A stretch of 64,000 nt of DNA from Brevibacillus formosus (GTDB taxonomy: Bacteria > Bacillota > Bacilli > Brevibacillales > Brevibacillaceae): NCBI RefSeq assembly GCF_003013405.1, contig NZ_PXZL01000025.1:1-64000 (forward strand), in the 5' to 3' direction. The notes beneath the pieces were generated by a model, which was not told the origin of the DNA, searched no databases, and saw only the letters and a program-made list of their open reading frames with translations. A program made the translations under genes and the position numbers. This document shows positions 9,223-18,275 of the stretch, in pieces. Numbering within the stretch: the first letter of the stretch is position 1; each line of letters opens with the position of its first letter.

Positions 9223-10359
9223 CTATACTTCCTCTATCAACCGCGCCAACAGCGTAGCACGCGTCGATATTTCTCCCAGTTCAATCCATTCATCCGGCGA
9301 GTGGGCGTAGCCACCCTTTACACCAAGTCCATCCAGCGTCGGTACTCCGCAAGCAGCAGCAAAATTGCCATCGCTGACTCCACCTGTACCCGACTCTTCC
9401 AAAGCCATCCCTAGTTCATTGATGCTAATCGATTGTGCAAGGGAAAATAATTTGCCTGTCTCTTCGGTTCGCTCCATCGGCGGTCGGCGAATGCCACCCT
9501 TTACGCTGATGTTTGTACCGGCAAGCACTGGCGTGAGTTCGCTCATTACCTTCTCAATGCGTAGTGCCTCTTCCATCGAGATAAATCTCACGTCTACTTC
9601 TGCTTCTGCCGAGTCGGCTACGACATTGGAGCCAATCCCCCCCTTGATGACACCCACATTGACCGTCGTTCCCTTCTCGTAATCAGTCAAGGCATGTAGA
9701 AATTGCACCTGTCTCGCCAGCTCTTCAATAGCAGAGACACCTTTTTGATGATCGACGCCCGCGTGTGAGGAAATGCCACTGACTGACAAGGTAAAATGGG
9801 CGCTTCCCTTCCGCCATGTTTTGAGTGCGCCGCTCGGTTCGGTTGGCGGCTCCAACACAAAGCTTGCCACCGAACGCGCGGCTTCTTCTTCTACCAGTCG
9901 GCGAGAAGTCGGGCTGCCGATCTCCTCGTCACTGTTTAGCAGGAGCACGATTTTTTTATCTGCTGGCAGGCGATCCAGCTTCACCAATGCCCGCATGGCA
10001 AACATTGCTTGCAAAACGCCCGCTTTCATATCGTATACGCCCGGCCCGTACGCTTTCTCATCCCGGATCGCAAACGGTCGGCGAGCCGCCTCTCCTTCTA
10101 GCCATACGGTATCGTAATGGCCGATGATGAGGATTTGTTTTTCCCCGTTGCCTAGCGTACAACGCACCTGATCGCCATACGTCTTATTCGGGATCAGCTC
10201 TGCTACTCCCCCTGTCAGCCGTTGAAACTGCAGAGCGAACCAGCCCGCCATGCGGTCGCCCAGCTGTTTGTCACGAGAAGGCGAGTCCATGTTGACTGCC
10301 TCTTCGAGTAGTTGTAGATAGTGGGGCATATTTTCTTGTACATAAGTGTGGATTGACAT
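9223..10359 (-). CDS. M20 family metallopeptidase (carboxypeptidase G2 / ArgE-DapE type)
   Basis: 378 residues. Zinc-site motifs are present: GHYDTV (His81, Asp83), YDMKAG (bridging Asp110) and LNSDEEIGSP (catalytic Glu145, ligand Glu146). The dimerisation/lid domain follows (about 185-290) and then the last His ligand in GGYAHSPDEWI. The family hydrolyses amide bonds of C-terminal Glu, N-acyl amino acids or dipeptides. It is the last gene of an operon with a polyamine-type ABC transporter, 12 bases after the permease. It probably processes the imported substrate, which cannot be named from sequence. Confidence 0.8.
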   Translation of the reverse strand: MSIHTYVQENMPHYLQLLEEAVNMDSPSRDKQLGDRMAGWFALQFQRLTGGVAELIPNKTYGDQVRCTLGNGEKQILIIGHYDTVWLEGEAARRPFAIRDEKAYGPGVYDMKAGVLQAMFAMRALVKLDRLPADKKIVLLLNSDEEIGSPTSRRLVEEEAARSVASFVLEPPTEPSGALKTWRKGSAHFTLSVSGISSHAGVDHQKGVSAIEELARQVQFLHALTDYEKGTTVNVGVIKGGIGSNVVADSAEAEVDVRFISMEEALRIEKVMSELTPVLAGTNISVKGGIRRPPMERTEETGKLFSLAQSISINELGMALEESGTGGVSDGNFAAACGVPTLDGLGVKGGYAHSPDEWIELGEISTRATLLARLIEEV

Positions 10360-10371
10360 AGTGCCTCTTCC

Positions 10372-11172
10372 TTAGTGAGATTGTGAATTGAGTCCGAACA
10401 GGCGCTCTAGTCCGTACACTTTTTCCAACAAGACGATGAACACCAGACTCAGCAGGATGACCACCGAGGATATCGAAGCCACCAACGGGTCAAGTGTTTC
10501 CTGCATATAGGTGAAAATCGCGAGTGGCAGCGTCGTCGTATCCGGTGCCACCAAGAATAAGGAAACCGTCACATTGTCAAACGACGTCAAGAACGAAAAG
10601 ATCATCCCCGACACGATGGCCGGACGCAACAGTGGCAACGTAATATCCCAGAACACCCGAAACGGATGGGCACCCAGCATGTATCCCGCTTTTTCCAACG
10701 TATAATCGAACGAGCTAAGCCCTGTGAGCACCAGCCTAACGACATACGGAATCGAGATCAGCATGTGCGCCAGCAAAAGTCCTGTAAACGTCCCCGCGAT
10801 ACCAATTCGCGTGAAAAACAGCAGCGCGGAAATCCCTATAATGAGCGAAGGAACGGTAAGCGGTGAAAGCATCAGTGCGTTAATGATGCCGCTCCCACGG
10901 AACTTGTATTTGGACAGCGCGAATGCAGCCAATGTCCCTAAGAAAGTCGCCAAAATCGCCGTTACCGTAGCTAGCTTCAGACTAATCCACAGCGAATCGA
11001 TGAACTCCGGCCGATCCAAAATCATTTCATACCACTGCCACGAAAACCCTTCGGGCGGAAAAGCGAGGTATCCGGCTGCCGTAAAGGAGCTCGGGATAAT
11101 GACCAGAAACGGCAGATTGACCAAAACAAGCACAAAGAACGTGATGAGTCCGAGTACGTTTATTTTTTTCAT
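10372..11172 (-). CDS. ABC transporter permease, PotC-like
   Basis: 266 residues with six predicted membrane helices and the EAA-type cytoplasmic loop (LEKAGYMLGAHPFRVFWDIT) that docks on the ATPase. This matches the second permease of spermidine/putrescine or 2-aminoethylphosphonate/iron-type importers. Its ATG overlaps the stop of the upstream permease by four bases, so the two are translationally coupled. Substrate specificity is not readable from the permease. Confidence 0.85.
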   Translation of the reverse strand: MKKINVLGLITFFVLVLVNLPFLVIIPSSFTAAGYLAFPPEGFSWQWYEMILDRPEFIDSLWISLKLATVTAILATFLGTLAAFALSKYKFRGSGIINALMLSPLTVPSLIIGISALLFFTRIGIAGTFTGLLLAHMLISIPYVVRLVLTGLSSFDYTLEKAGYMLGAHPFRVFWDITLPLLRPAIVSGMIFSFLTSFDNVTVSLFLVAPDTTTLPLAIFTYMQETLDPLVASISSVVILLSLVFIVLLEKVYGLERLFGLNSQSH

Positions 11173-12011
11173 GACGCAAACACCTCTTTATACCGCTTGG
11201 TTTCAATCAGCTTTGTATACAACGTCACCAATAGAATCGTGCTGCCCAAGAGCAGGAAGGCAAGTGCCGCACCCAAAGGCCAGTTCAGTGTCGCCATGAT
11301 TTGCTCATAGGCAATGACAGGCAAGACCTTCACGGAAGTCCCGCCCATTAAGGCAGGTGTCACAAAGGCACTCATCGACAAGCTAAACACCAGTGTCGTA
11401 CCAGCAATAATCCCCGGTAAGCACAAGGGCAGAGTCACACTGAAAAATGTACGTATACGGGAAGCTCCCAAAATCGATGCTGCCTTATTTAAGGACGGAT
11501 CGATAGCATACAAGCTGGTTGCAATCGCCAGAACCATGTAGGCAATAAAGGAATCTGTCAGACCGATCACAATACCCAGCTCGTTGTACAGCAGTCGCAA
11601 TGGTTGATCGATCAAACCCAGACTGGTCAACGTTTCATTGATCCATCCTTTTTCCCCCAAAACCACTACCCAACCGAAGTTTCGAATAACAACACTGATA
11701 AGATGAGGGGCCAGGATCAGCATCGTGACGATGCCACGCATTTTCCCTGTAGCCTGCGCCATGTACATCGCTACAGGAAACCCGAGCAAGAGGCTTACCA
11801 GAACCGTCCAGAGACTCACGCGAATCGTCCGCCAAAGAATCTCCAAGTAGTACGGATCTTGTATAAATAATGAATAATTGTGCAAAGAGAACGCCTGATT
11901 CTCATCCTGAAAGCTGAGCAAAAGCATCATCAGCATCGGGAGGATGAATACTCCTAGCAGCAAAATCATCGCAGGTGCTGTCAACAATGTTACCGAGAGA
12001 CGCTTGCTCAT
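11169..12011 (-). CDS. ABC transporter permease, PotB-like
   Basis: 280 residues. There are six membrane helices and an EAA loop (LNKAASILGASRIRTFFSVT) before the last two helices, as in PotB-type permeases. It lies three bases after the ATPase gene and overlaps the PotC-like gene. Together they would form the heterodimeric channel of an importer in the cytoplasmic membrane. Confidence 0.85.
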   Translation of the reverse strand: MSKRLSVTLLTAPAMILLLGVFILPMLMMLLLSFQDENQAFSLHNYSLFIQDPYYLEILWRTIRVSLWTVLVSLLLGFPVAMYMAQATGKMRGIVTMLILAPHLISVVIRNFGWVVVLGEKGWINETLTSLGLIDQPLRLLYNELGIVIGLTDSFIAYMVLAIATSLYAIDPSLNKAASILGASRIRTFFSVTLPLCLPGIIAGTTLVFSLSMSAFVTPALMGGTSVKVLPVIAYEQIMATLNWPLGAALAFLLLGSTILLVTLYTKLIETKRYKEVFAS

Positions 12012-12014
12012 CCG

Positions 12015-13109
12015 TCATCCCCTTCCTGCGGGCATGACCAATACGTCGTCCGCGTTCCATTGACAGTAAACCGTCTGGCCTTCTTGACGATCCACCGAAC
12101 TATCGGTCATTTGGACTTTTACCGAGAGCGTATGCTCCCCGACCTTGACCTCACATTCTGTGTACGAGCCCAGGAAGGAGGCAAGCTGCAAATGTCCTTT
12201 TACCCGATTCGCTTCCTCACTGACCGCTGAATCGGTCAGCTTGATTTTCTCTGGTCGGATAAAAATGATCACTTTTTCATGAAGTGCCACGGTTCGCTGT
12301 TGCTTTGCCGCCTTCACGAGCATTCCACCTGTCGTCCGCAGCGTGAGTACATCCCCGTCTATTCCGATGACTTCCCCTTCCAGACGATTCGTCTTACCGA
12401 TGAAGGTATGTACGAATTCGGAAGCGGGTTGATTGTATATCTCCAGCGGCGTACCGATTTGCTCCACGAATCCGTGATTCATGACCACGATGCGATCAGA
12501 GAGTGCTAACGCCTCTTCCTGGTCATGGGTAACGAAAATGGTCGTAACACCGATTTCGTGATGTAAGCGCTTTAACTCATCGCGCAGCTCTTCACGAAGT
12601 TTGGCATCCAAGTTACTGAGCGGCTCATCCAACAGCAAAAGTGACGGCTCGATAACGAGCGCACGTGCAATCGCAATCCGCTGACGTTGTCCGCCAGAGA
12701 GCTGTTTTGGGTAGCGGTCTGCTACGTTTGGCAGCTTGACCAGAGACAGTACACGATTCACGCGCTCTTGCATTTCTTGCTTGTTCACTTTGCGCAATTT
12801 CAAGCCATAAGCGATGTTTTCCGCCACAGTCATATGCGGGAACAGCGAGTACGTCTGAAACACCATGCCCAGCTCCCGTTTGTACGGAGGCACGCCATTC
12901 ATTCGCTGTCCTTTGATCAAAAGGTCTCCGCCATCCGGGTCCAAAAATCCGGCAATCATATTCAAGGTCGTGGTCTTACCGCAACCAGATGGGCCGAGAA
13001 ACGAGATGAATTCGCCTTGCTCCACCTGCAGGTTGAAGTTTTGAACCACGACATTGCTTTGAAATTTTTTCATGATGCCGCGCAGTTCAACGTCAATCAC
13101 CTTGGTCAC
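12015..13109 (-). CDS. ABC transporter ATPase, PotA-like
   Basis: 364 residues. Walker A GPSGCGKTT, the signature LSGGQRQRIAIARAL, Walker B LLLLDEPLSNLD and the switch His in VTHDQEEAL are intact. The C-terminal 120 residues form a TOBE-type regulatory domain (FIRPEKIKL...). This is the standard PotA/FbpC architecture and length. It lies eight bases after the binding-protein gene and energises the two permeases that follow. Confidence 0.9.
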   Translation of the reverse strand: MTKVIDVELRGIMKKFQSNVVVQNFNLQVEQGEFISFLGPSGCGKTTTLNMIAGFLDPDGGDLLIKGQRMNGVPPYKRELGMVFQTYSLFPHMTVAENIAYGLKLRKVNKQEMQERVNRVLSLVKLPNVADRYPKQLSGGQRQRIAIARALVIEPSLLLLDEPLSNLDAKLREELRDELKRLHHEIGVTTIFVTHDQEEALALSDRIVVMNHGFVEQIGTPLEIYNQPASEFVHTFIGKTNRLEGEVIGIDGDVLTLRTTGGMLVKAAKQQRTVALHEKVIIFIRPEKIKLTDSAVSEEANRVKGHLQLASFLGSYTECEVKVGEHTLSVKVQMTDSSVDRQEGQTVYCQWNADDVLVMPAGRG

Positions 13110-13117
13110 GTGAATAC

Positions 13118-14236
13118 CTACTTTCCTGTTTTAGGTGCGATTTCTTTGTTAAAGCGATCCAGCCAAGCAGATGTTTCCTTGCTCACAACGCTATAGTCGA
13201 AGTTAACAACCTTTGTACGATCGAATTCCAATGTTTTCGCTACCTCGTCTGGCAGCTTCACAGATGTTGCCGGATTGTAGTACAGCTTCGTTGCGTACAT
13301 CGTTTGAATTTCATCTGTCAAAAGGAAATCGACAAATGCTTTTGCCGCTTTTGGACTTTTCGAACCTTTTACCAGCGTAGCTACGTTCGGTACGATGTTT
13401 CCGCCCTCTTCAGGGAAAACGAACTCCAATGGTACGCCCGCTTCTTTTTGTGTCAAGCTGCGCGCCATTGTCCAAGTGGTGTAGGCTGCGCTCTTGTTTT
13501 GCAGATTTTGCTGGAGCTGTGCTGCACTCTTCGCAAAGGTCGGCATGTATCCTGCAATCGTTTCCATTTGTTTGAAGCCTTGTTCGATGTCTTTCTCAGA
13601 CCCGCCATTTGCGTACGCCAGCATGATCATCGCTGAACGTCCGAAATTGCTCGCTACGTCTGTCATCGTGATGTAGCCTTTCACTTCAGGCTTGGCCAGG
13701 TCATTCCAGGACTTCGGTACAGGCAATCCTTTTTCTTTTACGAGGTCCGCATTGTAGGAAATCCCCATCGGCGTGAAGTTTACAACTACACCGCTATCCT
13801 CCGTCACACGCAAATCTTGCGGTACGTTTTTCATGTTCGGGATATCTGTTGCGGATACTGTTTCCCACAAGCCTTCTTGACGTCCCTTCTCTTGTTCGCC
13901 GCCTTCAACGATTGTCAGGTCGATTTGCGGAGCATTTTTCTGTGCCTTAACCTTTGCTACGATCTCCGTGGAAACACCAGAAACATAGGTCAGCTTTACA
14001 TTCGGGTACTTCTCGTTAAACTTCTTGAACACTTCATCCTTCATCATCTTTTCAACGGTCGCACCGTTTCCTGCCACTACCAGTGTGTCTTCCAGCTGAG
14101 CTTGTGCCTCGGTGCCGCTATTGTTGCCAGCAGCCGGTGCAGGAGCAGATGTTTGCGGCGTGGAAGAGCCACATCCAGCCAGCAAGGAACCAGTCAAAGC
14201 GAAAATGGACAAGACGGATAATGCCTTTTTCTTCAT
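13118..14236 (-). CDS. Lipoprotein substrate-binding protein of polyamine/iron-type ABC transporter
   Basis: 372 residues with a lipoprotein signal peptide (lipobox LLAGC, Cys at residue 22) followed by a Ser/Pro/Ala linker. The rest matches family 1/PotD-like periplasmic binding folds (LEDTLVVAGNGATVEKMM, then FNEKYPNVKLTYVSG). First gene of the operon SBP-ATPase-permease-permease-M20 peptidase. The ligand is unknown; the peptidase suggests an acylated amino acid, a peptide-like compound or a polyamine conjugate. Confidence 0.85.
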   Translation of the reverse strand: MKKKALSVLSIFALTGSLLAGCGSSTPQTSAPAPAAGNNSGTEAQAQLEDTLVVAGNGATVEKMMKDEVFKKFNEKYPNVKLTYVSGVSTEIVAKVKAQKNAPQIDLTIVEGGEQEKGRQEGLWETVSATDIPNMKNVPQDLRVTEDSGVVVNFTPMGISYNADLVKEKGLPVPKSWNDLAKPEVKGYITMTDVASNFGRSAMIMLAYANGGSEKDIEQGFKQMETIAGYMPTFAKSAAQLQQNLQNKSAAYTTWTMARSLTQKEAGVPLEFVFPEEGGNIVPNVATLVKGSKSPKAAKAFVDFLLTDEIQTMYATKLYYNPATSVKLPDEVAKTLEFDRTKVVNFDYSVVSKETSAWLDRFNKEIAPKTGK

Positions 14237-14273
14237 GTAAGTTCGACCCCCGATTGTCTGTATTGTTCACGAA

Positions 14274-14301
14274 TAGAGAACAACGTTTCCTATTAGAGAA
14301 C
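14274..14301. promoter_or_regulatory. Candidate operator: two TAGAGAAC direct repeats between ABC operon and iclR gene
   Basis: TAGAGAAC occurs at 14274-14281 and again at 14294-14301, a 20-base period (about two helical turns). It lies in the 228-base divergent intergenic region between the ABC operon and the IclR-type regulator. Repeats on one DNA face in this setting are a reasonable regulator-binding site. Assignment to the IclR protein is inference. Confidence 0.35.
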
Positions 14302-14464
14302 GATAATGTTATACTAGCATAAAGATACTGACTATTCAAGGTAGTCATACTAGAAGCATCATTGCCCCAATTACAGGCTTGCCAGCATTCTTTCTAATGG
14401 TAAAATTACTTCAATCGAGACTCTTCTTTTAGAGGGGCTACTGTACGTTAAAGGAGACGTTTGT

Positions 14465-15226
14465 ATGGACCAAGTATTGTCTTCTGTTCGAAATGGCTGT
14501 CGGCTGTTAAAAATATTTCTCGATTCACCAAAGGAACTCGGGGTAACGGAGCTCAGCAAAAAGCTCCAGCTGTCCAAGGGAGCTGTTCACAAGCTCCTGT
14601 CCACGTTAGAGTCTGAAGGCTTTATCCGCCAAAATGAAAAAACCAAGCAGTATACGCTTGGCTACACGCTTTTGGAGTTGGGCACTAAGGTGCTCACGAA
14701 TCACGATATCGTTGATTTTTCCAAACCGTTCTTAGAACAGCTTGTCTCACGGACAAACGAATTGGCGGTCTTATGTGTACAAGATTCCAAGGACGCGATT
14801 TATGTAGCCAAAGAGGATTCGCTTCATCCCATTCGCTTTACCGTAGAATCCTTCCGGCGTTTTCCTCTTTACTCTACCTCCGCTGCAAGGGTTTTGCTTG
14901 CCTATCAGCCTGAGGAGTTTCAGGATGAGATTTTGCAGGAGCATCCGCTGAAAAGCTACACGCCTCATTCGTACACTTCAGTCGAGCAAATCAAAGAGGA
15001 CTTGGTGACAATTCGCAAGCGGGGCTATGAAATTAGCTCGAATCGACGCAATACAGGCGTGACCGGAATCGCTGCCCCGATTTTTGATTCAACTGGACAC
15101 GTAACTGCATCTGTCAGTGTCATCGGTCCCTCTGATCGCGTGATGCCGAAACAAGAAGAGATTTTACAAGAAACGCTAGCTACGGTACGTGCGATGTCGG
15201 CACAGCTAGGGTATCGAATGTCTTGA
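14465..15226 (+). CDS. IclR family transcriptional regulator
   Basis: 253 residues, start supported by AAAGGAGA. Residues about 5-65 are a winged helix (GVTELSKKLQLSKGAVHKLL). Residues about 75-250 are the IclR effector domain (YVAKEDSLHPIRF, STSAARVLLAY, NRRNTGVTGIAAPIFD). It is divergent from the ABC-M20 operon and probably controls it. IclR proteins are activators or repressors responding to small organic acids or related metabolites. The ligand is unknown. Confidence 0.85.
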   Translation: MDQVLSSVRNGCRLLKIFLDSPKELGVTELSKKLQLSKGAVHKLLSTLESEGFIRQNEKTKQYTLGYTLLELGTKVLTNHDIVDFSKPFLEQLVSRTNELAVLCVQDSKDAIYVAKEDSLHPIRFTVESFRRFPLYSTSAARVLLAYQPEEFQDEILQEHPLKSYTPHSYTSVEQIKEDLVTIRKRGYEISSNRRNTGVTGIAAPIFDSTGHVTASVSVIGPSDRVMPKQEEILQETLATVRAMSAQLGYRMS

Positions 15227-15247
15227 AATTAGTTTAGGATGTCATGA

Positions 15248-15298
15248 AAAAACCTCCTGTTGATCAGTCTGCTCTGTTGACAGGAGGTTTCTGTTTTT
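15248..15298 (+). terminator. Rho-independent terminator of the iclR-type gene
   Basis: Perfect 11-base stem: AAACCTCCTGT (15250-15260) pairs with ACAGGAGGTTT (15280-15290). A T-rich tract follows at 15290-15297. Confidence 0.85.
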
Positions 15299-15394
15299 GC
15301 AATTTTTTCATCTTAAGGAGAAACGGTTTCGTTCGTTTTCCGTCCTACTAATGGTGAATCGTATTACGTGTAATCAGAAAGGAAATGACACCCT

Positions 15395-15931
15395 ATGAGA
15401 AAAACATATTTGCTGCTTTCTTCTTTGTTATTCTGTGCTTTGTTTGTTACTGACGCTCATGCAGTTGCACCGCAAGGAACGGCCGCACCTGTCCCTCCCC
15501 AAGTATTCGTCCCAACAAGTAGCAAGGATAAACACGGAAATACCCTTGAAAAATCAATGGCCTATGTGAAAACGTTACAAGTGAAAAATGGAAAACTAAT
15601 CGTCTCGCTTGATTATATTCAATGGTTTTTCGGTGAGGCAGCAGTAAAAGCTTATCGCCAAGATCATCCATTAGAAAAAGAAGACTATCCAATGCCATAT
15701 TACATCCGTAATAGCAGTCCTAAAATTAGAACGTTTGAAATTTCTCCAAAAGCATCGTTTACTCTTCAAACCAATTCTACAAAAGGTGAGAATTTCCATT
15801 GGAATGAATCAGTAAACACCGATACTTTTAAAAAGTTTGTGCTATCCAAGGGAATTCCTTATCAGATACCGTTCCACGTTGAAGTAAAGAATGGAGTCAT
15901 CACAAAAATTACAGAACAGTACATTCCTTAA
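15395..15931 (+). CDS. Secreted protein of unknown function
   Basis: 178 residues. A clear signal peptide with a hydrophobic core (LLLSSLLFCALFV) ends at a TDAHA site, so the mature protein is about 155 residues. No named domain was recognised. The mature part has KTLQVKNGKLIVSLDYIQWF and a C-terminal VEVKNGVITKITEQYIP, a pattern seen in small beta-rich exported proteins of Bacillales that bear no known function. It is monocistronic and flanked by terminators. Confidence 0.6.
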   Translation: MRKTYLLLSSLLFCALFVTDAHAVAPQGTAAPVPPQVFVPTSSKDKHGNTLEKSMAYVKTLQVKNGKLIVSLDYIQWFFGEAAVKAYRQDHPLEKEDYPMPYYIRNSSPKIRTFEISPKASFTLQTNSTKGENFHWNESVNTDTFKKFVLSKGIPYQIPFHVEVKNGVITKITEQYIP

Positions 15932-15936
15932 TTATT

Positions 15937-15968
15937 AGCAGCACTCCCTTTTTGGGATGCTGCTTTTC
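15937..15968 (+). terminator. Terminator after the secreted protein gene
   Basis: Imperfect stem of about 12 bases (AGCAGCACTCCC with GGGATGCTGCT, one bulge) followed by TTTTCCTT. Confidence 0.6.
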
Positions 15969-16014
15969 CTTCACCTGATCCCTTGGATTGGGTTTTTATT
16001 TTCCCATTCCCCCG

Positions 16015-17472
16015 CTATGCCTCGCCTATATCCTTACTCAAATAAGGCTCCCATACACGTTTTAACAGACGAATGCCAGCCTCAATCTCCTCGATGGTCT
16101 GCCCACCGAACCCAAACTGAAAAGCCGGCAGTCCATTTTCCTGCGGATGAATCCATTTATGTGCGGTTGGATAGACACGAACGCCTGATGCAGCCGCAAT
16201 TTGCGTCAGCTGTTGCGGAGTGCTCTCACTTTTCACTTCTACCGTCACGGACAGCCCGGCATCCTGACCCTTGACCCGGATATAGGCTCCAAAGTGTTCC
16301 TGCAAGCACTGAAGCAGCGCCCCATGCTTTTTGCGGTAAAGCGTCCGCATCTTGCGAATATGCCGCTCCCAATCGCCATTTTTCATGAACAGGGCCAGCG
16401 TCTCCTGATGAATACGCGATGCCGACTGGTCAAAGTCAGCCAATTTCTCCTGATACACCGCCAATAACGTTTGCGGCAATACCATATAGCTCATCCGAAT
16501 CGACGGCAGCAACGCCTTGGAAAACGTCCCCAAGTAAATGACACGCCCCTGTGTATCCAGCCCTTGAAGGGAAGGAATCGGCTTGCCATGATAGCGAAAC
16601 TCACCATCGTAGTCATCCTCCATGATGTAGCTCCCCGTCTGATTCGCCCAATGCAGCAGCTTTAGCCGTTTGGCATACGGCATGACAATTCCGGAAGGGT
16701 CCTGATGAGACGGGGTGATATAAACCAGCTTGGCTCCACTCTCACTGAGCGCTTCCAAATCGATTCCATCTTCCGCCAGCTTGATCGGGCGCACATCATA
16801 GCCCAAATGGGAAAACACGGCACGAACACCGTGATAGCCCGGCTCCTCCATCGCAACAGCCTGTCCCTGTGTCCCGAACAAGAACCCCAATAGGCTGATC
16901 ATCACCTGCGTCCCCGCACCGATCACAATTTGTTCCGGCGTAGCTTGTACACCCCGAGCTCGTCCGAGATAGCGCGCAAGCTCCTCCCGCAGCTGCGGCT
17001 CGCCTTGTCGGTCGCCGTAGTAGAGCACATGCTTATTTTCTTCCTGCATGCATTGGTTGGTGTACTTGCGCCAACGGTCAAAAGGAAAATGCTCGGCATC
17101 TACGCGCGCTTGGTGAAAATCATATTGGATCGGGACTGCTGAGTAGGTAGGCGGAGGTGTTTGGACGTAAGCCGTTTTAGCTGGTTGCTGCCCTTTCTCT
17201 GTAGATACAGGCACCGGCCCATCCCAATCCACATCGACCACATAAAATCCGCTACGCTCCCGACTCTCAATGTAGCCTTCTGCCATGAGCTGGTGATAGG
17301 CGCTCTCGACGGTCGTTTTACTCACCTGCAAAAATCCGCTCAATGCCCGAACAGAAGGCAGACGCGTCCCGGAGATCAAGCGCCTCCCTTGGATTTCTGT
17401 ACAAAAATAGCAATAAAGCTGTAAATAGAGAGGCTCGCTCCCTTCTACAAAGCGGGGACTAATATCTAGCAA
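16015..17472 (-). CDS. MocR-type regulator (GntR HTH fused to aminotransferase-like domain)
   Basis: About 485 residues from a TTG at 17472, which has GAGGAGG seven bases upstream; a longer frame from 17535 runs through the preceding terminator. Residues 1-75 are a GntR winged helix (LYLQLYCYF, GTRLPSVRALSGFLQVSKTT). Residues about 115-480 are a class I aminotransferase fold with the PLP lysine in YLGTFSKALLPSIRM. MocR proteins are transcription factors sensing PLP or amino compounds (PdxR, GabR). No obvious target gene is adjacent, so its regulon is unknown. Confidence 0.85.
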   Translation of the reverse strand: MLDISPRFVEGSEPLYLQLYCYFCTEIQGRRLISGTRLPSVRALSGFLQVSKTTVESAYHQLMAEGYIESRERSGFYVVDVDWDGPVPVSTEKGQQPAKTAYVQTPPPTYSAVPIQYDFHQARVDAEHFPFDRWRKYTNQCMQEENKHVLYYGDRQGEPQLREELARYLGRARGVQATPEQIVIGAGTQVMISLLGFLFGTQGQAVAMEEPGYHGVRAVFSHLGYDVRPIKLAEDGIDLEALSESGAKLVYITPSHQDPSGIVMPYAKRLKLLHWANQTGSYIMEDDYDGEFRYHGKPIPSLQGLDTQGRVIYLGTFSKALLPSIRMSYMVLPQTLLAVYQEKLADFDQSASRIHQETLALFMKNGDWERHIRKMRTLYRKKHGALLQCLQEHFGAYIRVKGQDAGLSVTVEVKSESTPQQLTQIAAASGVRVYPTAHKWIHPQENGLPAFQFGFGGQTIEEIEAGIRLLKRVWEPYLSKDIGEA

Positions 17473-17497
17473 GCTACATCCTCCTCGCTGACCAAAT

Positions 17498-17530
17498 GAA
17501 AAACCGACGGAGACAAAATCCCCATCGGTA
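17498..17530 (-). terminator. Terminator of the liv operon
   Basis: On the minus strand ACCGATGGGGA pairs (with wobbles) with TCTCCGTCGGT around a short loop, followed by TTTTT. It lies just after livF and just before the MocR start. Confidence 0.7.
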
Positions 17531-17553
17531 CTCACGTTTCTATTACGCTAATA

Positions 17554-18261
17554 TTACGCCAAATACGCCTCTCTTACCTGCGGATTCATCAATAATGTCT
17601 GGGCGTCGTCTTGCAAAATAATTTCGCCTGTCTGAATCACATAACCGCGATGCGCGACAGACAGCGCTTGATTCGCATTTTGCTCGACCAAGAGAATCGT
17701 CATGCCTTCCTTGTTCAGCTCCGTAACAATGTCAAAAATCTGCTCCACCAAAATCGGCGCCAATCCCATCGACGGTTCATCGAGCATGAGAATTTTTGGC
17801 TTCATCATTAGTCCGCGAGCAATCGCCAGCATTTGCTGCTCTCCACCGGACATCGTGCCACCTTTTTGACTAATCCGTTCCTTCAGTCGTGGAAAGTAAG
17901 CAAAAGCACGCTCGATTCCTTCTTCAATCACCGTTTTATCCGATACACTGAAGGCACCCATCTCCAAATTTTCGCGTACGGTCAGCTTTGGGAAAATACG
18001 GCGGCCTTCCGGGACGTGAGCGATTCCTGCTAAGGCAATATCATGTGTGCGCATCTGCGTAATGTCTTTGCCATTAAAAATGACTTTTCCTTCTTTGGCG
18101 CGGGTCTGCCCACATATCGTTTTCAACGTGGTCGATTTACCTGCCCCGTTGGAACCGATCAGCGTCACTACTTCGCCCTCGTTTACCGTTATGCTCAATC
18201 CTTTTAATGCGTGGATGCCGCCGTAATACGTATGAACGTTAGTCAGCTCTAGCAATGCCAT
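17554..18261 (-). CDS. livF: Branched-chain amino acid ABC transporter ATPase LivF
   Basis: 235 residues, usual LivF length. Walker A GSNGAGKSTTLK, signature MSGGEQQMLAIARGLM and Walker B ILMLDEPSMGLAP are intact. The short helical insert typical of LivF (RTHDIALAGIAHVPEGRRIF) is present. It is the last gene of the liv operon, 14 bases after livG. It pairs with LivG to drive uptake of Leu/Ile/Val or related amino acids. Confidence 0.92.
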   Translation of the reverse strand: MALLELTNVHTYYGGIHALKGLSITVNEGEVVTLIGSNGAGKSTTLKTICGQTRAKEGKVIFNGKDITQMRTHDIALAGIAHVPEGRRIFPKLTVRENLEMGAFSVSDKTVIEEGIERAFAYFPRLKERISQKGGTMSGGEQQMLAIARGLMMKPKILMLDEPSMGLAPILVEQIFDIVTELNKEGMTILLVEQNANQALSVAHRGYVIQTGEIILQDDAQTLLMNPQVREAYLA

Positions 18262-18275
18262 CGATTTTCCTCCTT

